A stretch of 32,446 bases of DNA from Lactiplantibacillus paraplantarum (GCF_003641145.1 NZ_CP032748.1:1-32446), one strand, 5' to 3'; positions 15,221 through 23,865 are shown, numbered from the stretch's first letter. Numbers and translations: made by a program. Notes: generated from the letters alone by a model not told the origin.

Positions 15221-16274
15221 GGCAGATTGTAAAATTTAAGTTGAACATTTAAGTGGACAGAAAAAACCATCAAGGTCTTTACTGGTGTTACCACACAATC
15301 CATTAGAAAGAAGGACCTTGATGAGCACCACTATTTTATCATTCCAGAACCGTGTTGTCATTGAAACGCTTCATAATGAAGGACGTTCCTTGCGATACAT
15401 CGCTAACTACTTAGGCTTTAGTAAGACCACCATCTTTAACGAACTTCACCGGCTAAATAGTGAGTACCAGGCTGGGCTAGCGCAAACTGACTTTGAACGA
15501 AAGGTTAGTCAACGGGGGCGGAAGTCTTCGCTCACTAAAAAACTTAAACACTTGATCGAGGGAAAGATTCAAGTCCAGAAGTGGTCCCCTGAACAAGTTG
15601 CCCATGTGGTGGGGATTGCCTACAAGACGGTCTATAACTGGATTGATCAAGGATGGCTTGATATACAGTTGACCGATTTGCCTGATCATGGAATTCGTCG
15701 TCATCGTGCTAAAGAAAAGCGTGGTACGTTCAATCACGGCCGCTCCATTGAGGATCGGCCTCATAAAGTCGAAACTCGCCAGGAATTCGGCCACTTTGAA
15801 GCTGATACCGTACTTTCTGGTAAACGTAAAGGTCAAGCTGTGGCTACTTTTGTGGAGCGTAAGAGTCGCCTGACAATTGTTAAACGGCTCCATGGTCGCG
15901 ACAGTCAGTCCATGACTCAAGCCGTACTTGAACTAGCTAGTCAACTTCAAGACAAGCTCAAGACGCTTACCGTAGATCATGGTAAAGAGTTCGCTAACTA
16001 TCAGACAATTGAACGGCGAACTGGTACACAGGTTTATTTTGCCCATGCCTATTCACCGCATGAAAGAGGCAGTAATGAGAACCGTAACCGAGTTTTGCGG
16101 CGCTTTATTCCCAAAGGCCAAGCCATTGAAGAACTAAGTGATCACCAATTGGTTCAAATTAATTGGTATTTGAATTCACGGCCACTTAAATGTCTTAATT
16201 GGCATACACCAATCGAGATCTTCTTGCTTAATTTACGTCATTAAATTCGTTCAAGTTATTTCTTGCAATCTGCC
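15221..16274 (+). mobile_element. IS30-family insertion sequence, 1054 bp
   Basis: The ends begin inward with GGCAGATTGTAAAATTTAAG (left) and GGCAGATTGCAAGAAATAAC (right), both followed by TTGAAC at the same distance. It carries one full transposase gene. The flanking bases (TTA on the left, GTT on the right) do not match, so no target duplication is visible; the copy may mark a recombination junction between the GC-rich glycosylation block and the metal ATPase. Confidence 0.8.
15321..16244 (+). CDS. IS30-family transposase
   Basis: The ATG at 15321 follows AGAAGGA; the longer frame from 15285 lacks a site. The 308-residue product has an N-terminal helix-turn-helix (SLRYIANYLGFSKTTIFNELHR), a second DNA-binding segment (WSPEQVAHVVG...KTVYNWI), and the DDE core: D in FEADTVLSG, D in LTVDHGKEF, and E in HERGSNENRNRVLRRFIPKG. 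It is full length with no frame break, so the element may be active. It differs clearly from the two other IS30 copies in this window. Confidence 0.9.
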   Translation: MSTTILSFQNRVVIETLHNEGRSLRYIANYLGFSKTTIFNELHRLNSEYQAGLAQTDFERKVSQRGRKSSLTKKLKHLIEGKIQVQKWSPEQVAHVVGIAYKTVYNWIDQGWLDIQLTDLPDHGIRRHRAKEKRGTFNHGRSIEDRPHKVETRQEFGHFEADTVLSGKRKGQAVATFVERKSRLTIVKRLHGRDSQSMTQAVLELASQLQDKLKTLTVDHGKEFANYQTIERRTGTQVYFAHAYSPHERGSNENRNRVLRRFIPKGQAIEELSDHQLVQINWYLNSRPLKCLNWHTPIEIFLLNLRH

Positions 16275-16355
16275 GTTTGAATAAATTGCATTTCATGTTA
16301 GGATTATAACAATCATAGAGGAATCAGTTACATAACACAAGAGGAGGGGTTTTCG

Positions 16356-18194
16356 ATGCGCCATTATTATAAACTCACGTTAACGGTCAGTGTCGGGATC
16401 ATTGCGCTAATTCTTCAGTTTGGCTTTCACCAACAGCTGGCTGCCCAGCTGATTATTACGTTGTGGGGCTCCGTTATGGCCCTATCAATGCTGGTTGAGA
16501 TGGTCAAAACGTTACGGTCCGGTAAGTACGGCGTCGACCTACTTGCAATCACTGCCATCGTCGCCACCCTGGCTGTCAGCGAGTATTGGGCCGGCCTAGT
16601 GGTCCTAATCATGCTGACCGGTGGGGATTCTTTGGAGGACTACGCTGCTAAGCGTGCCAACACCGAATTAAAGGCTTTGCTCGATAATTCACCACGGACC
16701 GCACACCGCATTCAGAACGAACAGTTAACCGATATTGCGGTCGAAGACGCGGTCGTGGGGGATCAGTTAGTGGTTAAGCCTGGCGAACTGGTGCCCGTCG
16801 ATGGTCACTTGATCGATGGCACTGCCATGTTTGACGAATCTTCACTGACTGGGGAATCCAAGCCGGTTGAAAAAGCCGTCGGTGATGATTTAATGTCCGG
16901 AGCGGTCAACGGCGATAGTGCCGTTACGATGATCGTTGACAAGCTCGCCGCCGATAGCCAGTACCAGCAACTGGTCAAGTTGGTGAAAGAATCTGAATCA
17001 CGCCCCGCCAAGTTCGTACGGTTAGCCGATCGGTACGCGGTTCCGTTTACCTTAGTTGCGTACGTGATTGCGGGCATCGCTTGGCTCATCAGCGGTGATC
17101 CGCACCGGTTCGCCGAAGTTCTGGTCGTAGCTTCACCGTGTCCATTAATTCTGGCCGCACCAGTCGCCCTCGTCTCAGGCATGAGTCGCACTAGCCGGAA
17201 CGGGATCGTCGTTAAAACTGGTGACATGCTTGAAAAAATGTCGACTGCCAAATCGGCCGCCTTTGATAAGACCGGAACGATCACTAGCGGCCAACTAACC
17301 GTGAATGACATCGTTCCCCAGGCTGGTTTTACCCCAGATCAGATTTTACACTTGGCCGCCAGTGCCGAACAAAATTCCAGCCACATTTTAGCCCGTTCCT
17401 TAGTTAAATTTGCCAACGACCAACCCCTCAGCCCCGTCGCCGACCTCGAAGAAGTCACCGGTAACGGGGTCACCGCCACGGTCGACAACGCCGTCGTTAA
17501 AGTCGGGAAGCTAAAATTCGTCGATCCAGCAACCACGACGGCACCACTCGCACAAACGGCGATTTACGTCGCCGTTGATGGCCGTTACGCCGGCTACGTG
17601 ACCTTTATCGACAACGTTCGGCCAGAAGCCGCTGCCACGTTACAAGCCCTGCACGCTGAAGGCGTTAAAAACGTGATGATGCTGACCGGGGACCAACAAG
17701 CGATTGCCGACAACATTGCCGAAGCCGTCGGAATCGATACGGTGGCTGCCGATTTACTTCCGGCGGACAAGATCAAGCACTTAAAGGCCGTTACTAAGGA
17801 TGAACGTCCGGTTATCATGGTCGGCGACGGGGTCAACGACGCCCCATCACTGGCCGTGGCGGACGTCGGCATCGCCATGGGGGCGCACGGTTCCACCGCG
17901 GCCAGTGAATCGGCCGACGTCGTGATTTTAAAGGACGACCTCAGCCGCGTGGTCACCGCGATTCAAATTGCCAAAGACACCATGCAAGTGGCTAAGCAGG
18001 CCGTTTGGATTGGGATCGCCATCTGTACGATTCTAATGCTGATTGCCAGTACCGGGATCATCCCGGCCCTCTTCGGCGCAATGCTTCAAGAAGTCGTTGA
18101 CACGGTTTCGATTCTTTGGGCACTCCGAGCTTTACGTGACCGCCCAAATTCCAACGTTAAACCGCTCAAACCAACGACCGTACACCAAAACTAA
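16356..18194 (+). CDS. P1B-type heavy-metal transporting ATPase (SPC type)
   Basis: The 612-residue pump starts at 16356 after a GAGGAGGGG site. It has the actuator motif TGES (165-168), the metal-binding transmembrane motif S260-P-C262 followed by PLILAAPVAL, the phosphorylation motif D304KTGT, and the hinge GDGVNDAP (around 490). There is no N-terminal metal-binding domain or His/Cys-rich tail. An SPC rather than CPC motif is usual for the P1B-4 group (Co, and in some cases Zn, Cd, Fe), but the last helices (MLQEVVDTVSILWALRAL) lack the HEGG motif of classic P1B-4, so the metal cannot be named safely. Its G+C is higher than that of the flanking integrase scar. No ArsR/CadC regulator is adjacent. 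Confidence 0.85.
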   Translation: MRHYYKLTLTVSVGIIALILQFGFHQQLAAQLIITLWGSVMALSMLVEMVKTLRSGKYGVDLLAITAIVATLAVSEYWAGLVVLIMLTGGDSLEDYAAKRANTELKALLDNSPRTAHRIQNEQLTDIAVEDAVVGDQLVVKPGELVPVDGHLIDGTAMFDESSLTGESKPVEKAVGDDLMSGAVNGDSAVTMIVDKLAADSQYQQLVKLVKESESRPAKFVRLADRYAVPFTLVAYVIAGIAWLISGDPHRFAEVLVVASPCPLILAAPVALVSGMSRTSRNGIVVKTGDMLEKMSTAKSAAFDKTGTITSGQLTVNDIVPQAGFTPDQILHLAASAEQNSSHILARSLVKFANDQPLSPVADLEEVTGNGVTATVDNAVVKVGKLKFVDPATTTAPLAQTAIYVAVDGRYAGYVTFIDNVRPEAAATLQALHAEGVKNVMMLTGDQQAIADNIAEAVGIDTVAADLLPADKIKHLKAVTKDERPVIMVGDGVNDAPSLAVADVGIAMGAHGSTAASESADVVILKDDLSRVVTAIQIAKDTMQVAKQAVWIGIAICTILMLIASTGIIPALFGAMLQEVVDTVSILWALRALRDRPNSNVKPLKPTTVHQN

Positions 18195-18237
18195 GGACGT
18201 GACACTATGCCCCAATTACCCGAATGGCTCCAAAATT

Positions 18238-18450
18238 ATGAGTAAGGTTGGCGATCTATTAGGAATTAATTATCTAGGTACTCATACAATGCGCAAAACT
18301 GGGGCTTATCGTGTTTATACGCAATCAAATTACAATATTGGCCTAGTCATGCACCTACTAAATCACTCAAGTGAAGCCATGACTTTAGCTTATTTAGGCT
18401 TGGATCAAGCAAGTACAGAAAACATGTTGAACCAAATTGATTTTGGGTAA
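18238..18450 (+). pseudogene. C-terminal fragment of a tyrosine recombinase
   Basis: From about 18238 the frame gives GTHTMRKTGAYRVYTQ, a HLLNHSS box and MTLAYLGLD: the H-x-x-R, H and Y residues of the lambda-integrase/Xer catalytic domain. The N-terminal two thirds are absent. The preceding short frame from 18207 (MPQLPEWLQNYE) may be the beginning of another lost gene after the ATPase. The next IS30 element begins three bases after the stop. It is a deletion scar. Confidence 0.65.
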
Positions 18451-18453
18451 ATT

Positions 18454-19496
18454 GGTAGATTGCAAATTTAATCCGAATTTTTGGACAAATTTGTCAGCAT
18501 AACCTGATACGGTGTTTGCCAGTCGAGTATTTTAAGCGGTCGCTGGTTAATTTGGAGTAACGTCGTCGTTAAATCTTGAGCACTAATGTGCTCAAAACGA
18601 GTCCCTTTAGGATAAAAATAACGTAAATTCCGATTAAAGCGTTCATTACTACCACGTTCAGCTGGCGTATAAGCATGGCAGTAATAGGTCTTAATACCAT
18701 ATTGTGATTCAAGTGATACTAGCCCACTAAACTCAGTGCCACGGTCCACAGTAAAGCTGTGCACCGGACCATTAAAAGTGGTTAGGAACTTAGTTAGTGC
18801 TTCATTAACAGTCGCTGTCGTCCGATCTTTTAACCGGTATGCCCAAAGGAACCGTGATTTTCGATCGATTAAAGTTAATAAAACTGCCTTACTATGCCCA
18901 CGAGGACCAACGACTGTATCTAGTTCAAAATCGCCGATGCGATTACGTTGATTAATCATCATGGGACGCTGTTCAATTGATCGCCCCAAAGATTGATTAT
19001 ATTTGGATCGTTGGTCAACGTTACGCCGTTGGCGTACGCCATGTTCAGGTAGATCATTCAAGGAGAAACCAATTCTCCCCTGATTTAGCCAATTATAAAT
19101 AGATTTAGTAGCTAGTTTAAATTCGTGAGCAATCATTCCTGGTGACCAGCTTAGACGTAAATGGTTGAGAATTTTTTGCTTTAACTCATCGCTCAGCTTA
19201 GTTTTCCGACCACATCGTGATCGCTTGTATTCGGCATCTGTTTGTGCTAATTCAGCCTGATAAGGTTGACATCGAGATAATTCATAAGAAATTGTTGACG
19301 GTGATCGGTTCAGCCGAACGCCCATTTGGATATTGGACAGCCCTAGTTCACAAAAGATTTCGATTTTAATTCGTTCGGAATAGGTTATACTAGACAAAAG
19401 ATCAGCTCCTAAAAGATGGGTTTGTGGTAAACACCATTTTAAAGGAAGCTGATCTTTTTTGTCCGAACAGCGTTCGGATTAATTTTACAATCTACC
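18454..19496 (-). mobile_element. IS30-family insertion sequence, 1043 bp (intact copy)
   Basis: Inward from the left the end reads GGTAGATTGCAAATTTAATC and from the right GGTAGATTGTAAAATTAATC. The right end also contains a small hairpin (CCGAAC with GTTCGG). It carries a full transposase gene, is nearly identical to the decayed copy at 29549-30577, and shares its right end with the palindrome at 25458-25510. No flanking target duplication is seen. It truncates an IS5-type stub on its right side. Confidence 0.85.
18468..19397 (-). CDS. IS30-family transposase
   Basis: The 309-residue product starts with TTG at 19397, with AGGAG about 12 bases upstream. Motifs run in order: ERIKIEIFCELGLSNIQMGVRL and SPSTISYELSR (helix-turn-helix), LSWSPGMIAHEF with SIYNWL, then the catalytic D in FELDTVVG, D in TVDRGTEFSG and E in ERGSNERFNRNLRYFYPKG. 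The frame is uninterrupted, unlike the copy at 29563-30478, so this one could supply transposase for the defective copy and the palindromic relic. Confidence 0.9.
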   Translation of the reverse strand: MSSITYSERIKIEIFCELGLSNIQMGVRLNRSPSTISYELSRCQPYQAELAQTDAEYKRSRCGRKTKLSDELKQKILNHLRLSWSPGMIAHEFKLATKSIYNWLNQGRIGFSLNDLPEHGVRQRRNVDQRSKYNQSLGRSIEQRPMMINQRNRIGDFELDTVVGPRGHSKAVLLTLIDRKSRFLWAYRLKDRTTATVNEALTKFLTTFNGPVHSFTVDRGTEFSGLVSLESQYGIKTYYCHAYTPAERGSNERFNRNLRYFYPKGTRFEHISAQDLTTTLLQINQRPLKILDWQTPYQVMLTNLSKNSD

Positions 19497-19504
19497 ATAA
19501 ATCA

Positions 19505-19611
19505 ACCTTTCTTGGCTTAGTCCGCTTACGTATGCCTTCTAGATCTGTCCGGATTAATTCAAATTGTTCACGAGAGATATCGCTACTATAATGGTGTGCA
19601 AAGCTTTTCAT
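19505..19611 (-). pseudogene. 5' stub of an IS5-family transposase gene
   Basis: From the ATG at 19611 the minus strand reads MKSFAHHYSSDIS then REQFELIRTDLE and RKRTKPRK, the same start as the IS5-type first frame at 4798 but clearly diverged. The IS30 element at 18454-19496 cuts it after about 35 codons. Confidence 0.65.
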
Positions 19612-19662
19612 GGATTAAAAACTCCTGTTTTTGATCTAATTTAACTAAAATCAAATCGAATG

Positions 19663-19932
19663 TCAAAGTATCCAAACACGTTCTAATAGCGAATCAGCTG
19701 TCGGGTCTGGTTTATCTCGCCACATATCGTAATAGCGGTAGACGGTATGCCATTCCGGGAAATCGTGCGGTAATTCACGCCATTGACACCCTGTAGTAAG
19801 CGAGTAAAGGATGGCATTGAATACGTCATAAAGATCATAACGACGCGGTCTTGTATGCTTGCGGAAGTTTTCTAAATCAGGTTGTATTAACGCAAATTGC
19901 GCTCGAGAAATATTGCTTGGATAATCTGGCAT
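19663..19932 (-). pseudogene. Second IS5-family transposase stub with one IS end
   Basis: The minus-strand frame begins [21 protein letters not shown] and continues with [16 protein letters not shown] and [17 protein letters not shown], a third distinct IS5-type first frame. It breaks after SLLERV and ends by chance a few codons later. The outer IS end is preserved at about 19985-19993 (GACAGGTTC followed by TTA), just as at 4857. Two different IS5 stubs thus lie back to back within 500 bases. Confidence 0.7.
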
Positions 19933-19996
19933 GACAAACTCCTCAGTCGGTTTTCCACAATTCTACCAGATTCAGCAGATACTAGACAGGTTCTTA

Positions 19997-20131
19997 GGAC
20001 TAAAAAATAAGTTAAATGATTTACACCATGAAATCAGTAATCGAACGCAAAAACAACTGAAAGCATTTGCTAAACAGAATCCAGAAATTAAACAACCAGA
20101 TTCTGAACCTGATCAAAGCCTAAAACGTTAG
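19997..20131 (+). pseudogene. C-terminal gene fragment of unknown identity
   Basis: Beyond the IS5 end the plus strand stays open from about 19997 to a TAA at 20129-20131 and reads LKNKLNDLHHEISNRTQKQLKAF, then ending in SEPDQSLKR. The charged, helical composition looks like a real C-terminus of a plasmid protein cut by the IS. I do not recognise the family. The start at 19931 used by the longer frame lies inside the IS. Confidence 0.35.
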
Positions 20132-20163
20132 CCAGTTTTTAAGGGACATGCTATAATGTAATA

Positions 20164-20280
20164 GAAAAAGGAAGTCCCGCTAGAACAGGGCTTCCCATGT
20201 AGAGCCGTTAAAGACGGTGGCAGATTTTAACGATATTTAATAACCGCTAGCTGACCAGAGCTAAGGCGGTTATTTTTTTT
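20164..20280 (+). ncRNA. Putative antisense RNA antitoxin
   Basis: An extended -10 (TGCTATAAT, with TATAAT at 20152-20157) predicts a transcript from about 20164. It contains small hairpins (GAAGTCCC/GGGCTTC and CCGTTAAAGACGG) and ends at a strong terminator (AATAACCGC with GGCGGTTATT, then T8) at about 20238-20280. Its last 11 bases overlap the 3' end of the toxin gene on the other strand, and the convergent transcripts share the terminator. This is the layout of type I toxin-antitoxin loci of the Fst/TxpA kind. The -35 is weak. Confidence 0.6.
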
Positions 20281-20374
20281 GCTGACTTTTGATCAGCTCA
20301 ACAATTAATGCGATTAAGGCCACGATAAAAGTACCGAAAGCCAGCATTAATTGTAAAGCGTCCGCAACGGACAC
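20270..20374 (-). CDS. Holin-like type I toxin peptide, 34 aa
   Basis: The GTG at 20374 follows GAAAGGAG at good spacing. The peptide begins SVADALQLMLAFGTF, continues as one hydrophobic helix, and ends with a basic KSQQKK tail. This is the typical sequence of the putative holin-like toxin family (TxpA/Fst-like) of Firmicutes, which insert in the membrane when translated without control. A promoter with TATAAT at 20480-20485 (minus strand) and TTGGAT 18 bases upstream gives a leader of about 100 bases, suited to translational control. A convergent antisense RNA lies at 20164-20280. It is too short for ordinary gene calling. It probably stabilises the plasmid. Confidence 0.75.
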   Translation of the reverse strand: MSVADALQLMLAFGTFIVALIALIVELIKSQQKK

Positions 20375-20716
20375 CTAGGCTACTCCTTTCGTTAGGATTT
20401 ATGGGCTTTAAAGGTTTAACACCATAAGCACCACCTCCGATTGGAAATAGCCACCGCCTTAACTTCTCTACAAAATACCATTATACAGGGAATCTATATC
20501 ACTATCCAAGTTTTCAAACAAATTTGCCTGATCGCTATATTACTAGTGAGAACCAATTTAAACGGATTAACTTTCAGGTTAATCCTTATATTACTAGTAG
20601 GACACGGACAAAATTTGAAAGAAGGCTTTAAAACTTGGTGGCGTAGAACAGTAAGGCGCTTGATAATTATAAAAATAATAATACAAATGCAAACAAATAA
20701 GAAAGAAGATTTTATA

Positions 20717-21493
20717 ATGTTGAAAGTTATACAATTATTTATAGGTCAATCATGGGAACTAATTTTAAATATCATCCAATGGATTAGCATTAACATATCG
20801 GTAGGTTGGTTAGCATTCGGATTAGCAGTAATAACATTTTTAAGAAATCGTCACAGGAAGCTGAGACAATCTTTTGAATACTCCTCAGGAAACAACAATT
20901 TTGAAACAGCTATTTCCATATATAATGACAGTTTAGGAACTGAAGCGTCTCAACTGCTAGGAATAATGGTTACAGACAAGAAATTCTATCTATATCGAAA
21001 GTTGTTGCCATACATCATTCGAGTAAAACTTAGATTGTGCAAAGACAGCAATAGTAAGACTACGCATACGACAAGGTCTTGGACATATCGCTTATTTTTA
21101 TTGTTTATAGATAAGATAAAGTCTAAGAACTATAAAAAGCAATATGAAGATAAGGACTTATATCCTTACCTTCAAATGGTGAATATCCAAAATGGCGATG
21201 AAATTGCGGCGACTGGTTTTATTCCCATCAAAAGTCACGAAATGAGAACTATTGTTATTCCTAAAGGGCGCTTTTTAGACGCAGTTAAGAATCGTCTTAC
21301 GTCTAATTATAAAGCATTAAAGCGCTTCGTTAATAAAAAGCCCGTTTATATTTATTTCATATATCAGACCATGAGTGGCACAGTGAAGGAATTTGTCGTT
21401 GAAACAGATTATCAAGACTCCTTGGGAAAAGATTTAGATATGGAATATTTAACAAAAATTCTTGCTGTTCAAGATAAATATAAAACAAAATAA
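20717..21493 (+). CDS. Unknown membrane-anchored protein, 258 aa
   Basis: I do not recognise this gene. The frame is open from 20441, but that part overlaps the toxin promoter; the ATG at 20717 has AAGAAAGAAG before it and is chosen. Residues about 5-45 are hydrophobic with one or two helices (IGQSWELILNIIQWISINI, then GWLAFGLAVITFL), followed by a basic RNRHRKLRQ stop-transfer. The remaining 210 residues are cytoplasmic, rich in K and Y, with no cysteine cluster or nucleotide-binding motif. The gene is much more AT-rich than its surroundings and is closed by its own strong terminator, so it looks like a recently acquired single-gene cargo between a toxin-antitoxin locus and a recombinase gene. 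Confidence 0.6.
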   Translation: MLKVIQLFIGQSWELILNIIQWISINISVGWLAFGLAVITFLRNRHRKLRQSFEYSSGNNNFETAISIYNDSLGTEASQLLGIMVTDKKFYLYRKLLPYIIRVKLRLCKDSNSKTTHTTRSWTYRLFLLFIDKIKSKNYKKQYEDKDLYPYLQMVNIQNGDEIAATGFIPIKSHEMRTIVIPKGRFLDAVKNRLTSNYKALKRFVNKKPVYIYFIYQTMSGTVKEFVVETDYQDSLGKDLDMEYLTKILAVQDKYKTK

Positions 21494-21506
21494 GTTCATA
21501 TCAAAC

Positions 21507-21539
21507 GGCCATTAGGGTATACCCTAATGGTCTTTTTTA
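21507..21539 (+). terminator. Strong terminator
   Basis: CCATTAGGGTATACCCTAATGG is a perfect palindromic stem, extended outward by GG/TC pairs and followed by TCTTTTTTAT. It closes the unknown gene ending at 21493. Confidence 0.85.
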
Positions 21540-21600
21540 TTTCTGTGCTATACTAGGAATTACAAGTGTTCATTAGAACTGTCCAAAAGGAGAATTGGAA

Positions 21601-22185
21601 ATGGCTAAAATCGGTTATGCACGTGTGAGTTCCAAGGAGCAACATTTAGATCGACAGTTAGCGGCTTTAAAAGACGTTGATAAATTATTTACGGATAAAT
21701 TAAGTGGGGCTAACACTAATCGGCCAGAACTGCAAAAAATGCTGGCCTATATTCGTGAGGGTGATATTGTAATGGTCACTGAATTAGATCGCTTAGGCAG
21801 AAACAACCATGATTTGACTAAGATCATGAACTCCATTCAAAATAAGGGTGCCACCCTAGATGTGTTAAATTTGCCGTCCATGACAGGGATTGCTGACCCA
21901 AATTTACGTCAACTGATGACCAACTTGATTATTGAACTCTATAAGTATCAGGCCGAAAGTGAACGTAAGCGAATCATTGAGCGCCAGCAGCAAGGGATTG
22001 CCTTAGCTAAGCAGCAGGGTAAATATCATGGGCGCAAACCCCAATACACCCAAGACGATCCCCGTTTGCAACATGCCTTTAAACTTTATCAAGCAGGCAT
22101 GAGTGACATTGATGTTGCCCGTAATACAGGGATTAAACGGACGACCTTTATCAGATATCGAAAGAAATTCAATATACAAAGATGA
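21601..22185 (+). CDS. Serine recombinase (resolvase/invertase family)
   Basis: The ATG at 21601 follows AAAGGAG by 8 bases; an in-frame TTG at 21595 is weaker. The start gives the canonical catalytic S10 in IGYARVSS. The 194-residue product is of usual resolvase length: catalytic domain with LDRQLAAL and MVTELDRLGRN, a long helix with LYKYQAESERKRIIERQQQG, and a C-terminal helix-turn-helix (MSDIDVARNTGIKRTTFIRYRKKF). Such enzymes resolve plasmid multimers or cointegrates at a res site. A -10 (TATACT) stands about 45 bases upstream. It belongs to the resolvase-like proteins widespread on lactobacillus plasmids. Confidence 0.9.
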   Translation: MAKIGYARVSSKEQHLDRQLAALKDVDKLFTDKLSGANTNRPELQKMLAYIREGDIVMVTELDRLGRNNHDLTKIMNSIQNKGATLDVLNLPSMTGIADPNLRQLMTNLIIELYKYQAESERKRIIERQQQGIALAKQQGKYHGRKPQYTQDDPRLQHAFKLYQAGMSDIDVARNTGIKRTTFIRYRKKFNIQR

Positions 22186-22544
22186 TGTTTACATGAGAGA
22201 ATCATAGCAGAGCGGACCACTTGAAACTTCTAACTCCACTAAAATCCGAGAAATGACCAAGAAAAATGACAACTCTTCGAATATTGTTACTTCAAATTAA
22301 AATCAAAAATGATTACCTTAAAAATTGAGGTTTTTTAATTAAAATAATATTATTTTATGCTGTGTTATCCGCAATTCTAAATCTGGATCATAGTGATATT
22401 TGATAGCTTTGTAGCAGTATGTAAATAAAATTATTATTCTGATAAAAGCAAGCAACGATTGACAATTCTGAGCGTTATTTTTCGAATCATGGCGTTTTTA
22501 TATTACAATGATCCTAGAAAAAGTAAAGTTATGGAGGCGATTAG
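22186..22544. other. AT-rich intergenic region upstream of the flavoprotein genes
   Basis: No gene is seen in these 359 bases. A TTGACA box at 22461-22466 and a later TACAAT (22503-22508) are possible promoter elements for the gene at 22545, though their spacing is not ideal as one pair. A res site for the adjacent recombinase could lie here, but I see no clear set of inverted repeats. Confidence 0.35.
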
Positions 22545-23750
22545 ATGAGTGATTTGGATCAGACAAACAGCTATCGATACGTCATTGTTGGTGGCGGAGT
22601 GGTTGCTGGCTATGCCATCAAGGGAATTCGACAGGAAGATTCAGAGGGTGAGATCTTAATTATTTCGCAAGAGGCGGATGTCCCATATGAACGACCGGCA
22701 CTGAGTAAAAAACTATGGCTAGATGATGAATTTACTGAAGAGAACATTCAGATTGGTGCTGAAAATTATCCCAATGTGACTTTTAAGTTCAAGACAACGG
22801 TTACGGCTATTAATCGGCAAGATAAGGTCATTACATTGGCCGATAGTGAGCAAATCAAGTATGAACAGCTATTGCTAGCAACTGGCGGAGAACCTAGACA
22901 AATCCAGGGACCTTCTGATCCACATGTGCTAGTCTTTAGACAGTGGTCAGATTATCGCAAGTTACGTAAATTTAGTGGTCCGAACAAGCGAGTTGTGATC
23001 ATTGGTGGTGGATATGTTGGTACAGAGCTCGCATCGTCACTGACCCAAAATGAGACTGAAGTTACGATGATTTTTCCAGAAAAAGCGCTGGGTGAGGGTA
23101 AATTTCCTGAGTCTATTCGGACTGAGTATGAAGCCACGTTCAAACGCAATGGTGTCACACTGATGAGTGGTCAGTTTGTCCAATCATATCAACGCCAAGG
23201 TGACCACTTGACTCTATTGACAAAGGATGGTACGGTGATCGCAGCCGATACGATCATTGTTGGGTTAGGCGTTACGCCGCGGATTAGTTTAGCTGAAGAC
23301 AGTTGTTTGGATTTAGCTGATGGTGGTGTGAAAGTTAATGAGTATCTCAATACTAGTGACCCAGCCATCTGGTCTGCGGGAGATATTGCCTCTTATCCAG
23401 ATCACATCTTGGGTCGGCAACGGATTGAGCACGTGGACCATGCCCGACTTTCTGGTGAATTAGTTGGCCGTAATATGGCAGGTGCTCACATGAGCTATCA
23501 GCATACCCCATACTTCTATTCCATGATTTTTGATATTTCCTGGCAAGCAATCGGTAATATTGATCCTAAATTGCAATTGATTTTTGATCGGCGAACGCAT
23601 GGATCGCTTGTCTATTTCATAGATACCGATAAGTTAGTTGGTGTTTTAGTTTGGAATGTTAAGGTGAATCTTGATGATGTTCGCGCATTGCTTGCGAACG
23701 CTCCAGCTACAGATGATCTGGTGGGCTCCATTCGAGAGAAGAAGGCTTAG
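22545..23750 (+). CDS. FAD-dependent NAD(P)H oxidoreductase, AIF/ferredoxin-reductase type
   Basis: The 401-residue flavoprotein has the two-dinucleotide fold. The FAD motif is IVGGGVVAG (14-22) followed by PYERPALSK (47-55), a hallmark of putidaredoxin/rhodocoxin reductases and apoptosis-inducing-factor-like proteins. The NAD(P) motif is VIIGGGYVGTE (151-161). A second FAD contact is WSAGDIA, followed by EHVDHARLSGELVGRNMAG. There is no redox-active CxxC pair, so it is not a thioredoxin or glutathione reductase. No ferredoxin gene is close, so the electron acceptor is unknown; oxygen or a quinone are possible. It has a GGAGGCG site and precedes the NADH peroxidase gene by 115 bases. Confidence 0.8.
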   Translation: MSDLDQTNSYRYVIVGGGVVAGYAIKGIRQEDSEGEILIISQEADVPYERPALSKKLWLDDEFTEENIQIGAENYPNVTFKFKTTVTAINRQDKVITLADSEQIKYEQLLLATGGEPRQIQGPSDPHVLVFRQWSDYRKLRKFSGPNKRVVIIGGGYVGTELASSLTQNETEVTMIFPEKALGEGKFPESIRTEYEATFKRNGVTLMSGQFVQSYQRQGDHLTLLTKDGTVIAADTIIVGLGVTPRISLAEDSCLDLADGGVKVNEYLNTSDPAIWSAGDIASYPDHILGRQRIEHVDHARLSGELVGRNMAGAHMSYQHTPYFYSMIFDISWQAIGNIDPKLQLIFDRRTHGSLVYFIDTDKLVGVLVWNVKVNLDDVRALLANAPATDDLVGSIREKKA

Positions 23751-23865
23751 TATCTGGATGAGATATCGGTGAATCATTGCGTCATCACGAATGTACTTTA
23801 GAACAAAATGGCCATCATTAACGATTTATTATTTGTCACCCATCTATTAGGAGGCTATATTTTTT

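Noticed and set aside
15221..16274. The three IS30 elements as copies of the same IS
   Set aside because: The element at 15221-16274 has different ends (GGCAGATTG) and a clearly different transposase; only the copies at 18454 and 29549 are twins.
20441..20716. N-terminal extension of the unknown membrane protein
   Set aside because: It overlaps the toxin promoter and leader on the other strand and has no ribosome binding site; the ATG at 20717 has one.
22186..22544. A res site for the serine recombinase
   Set aside because: No ordered set of dimer-binding inverted repeats could be identified by eye.
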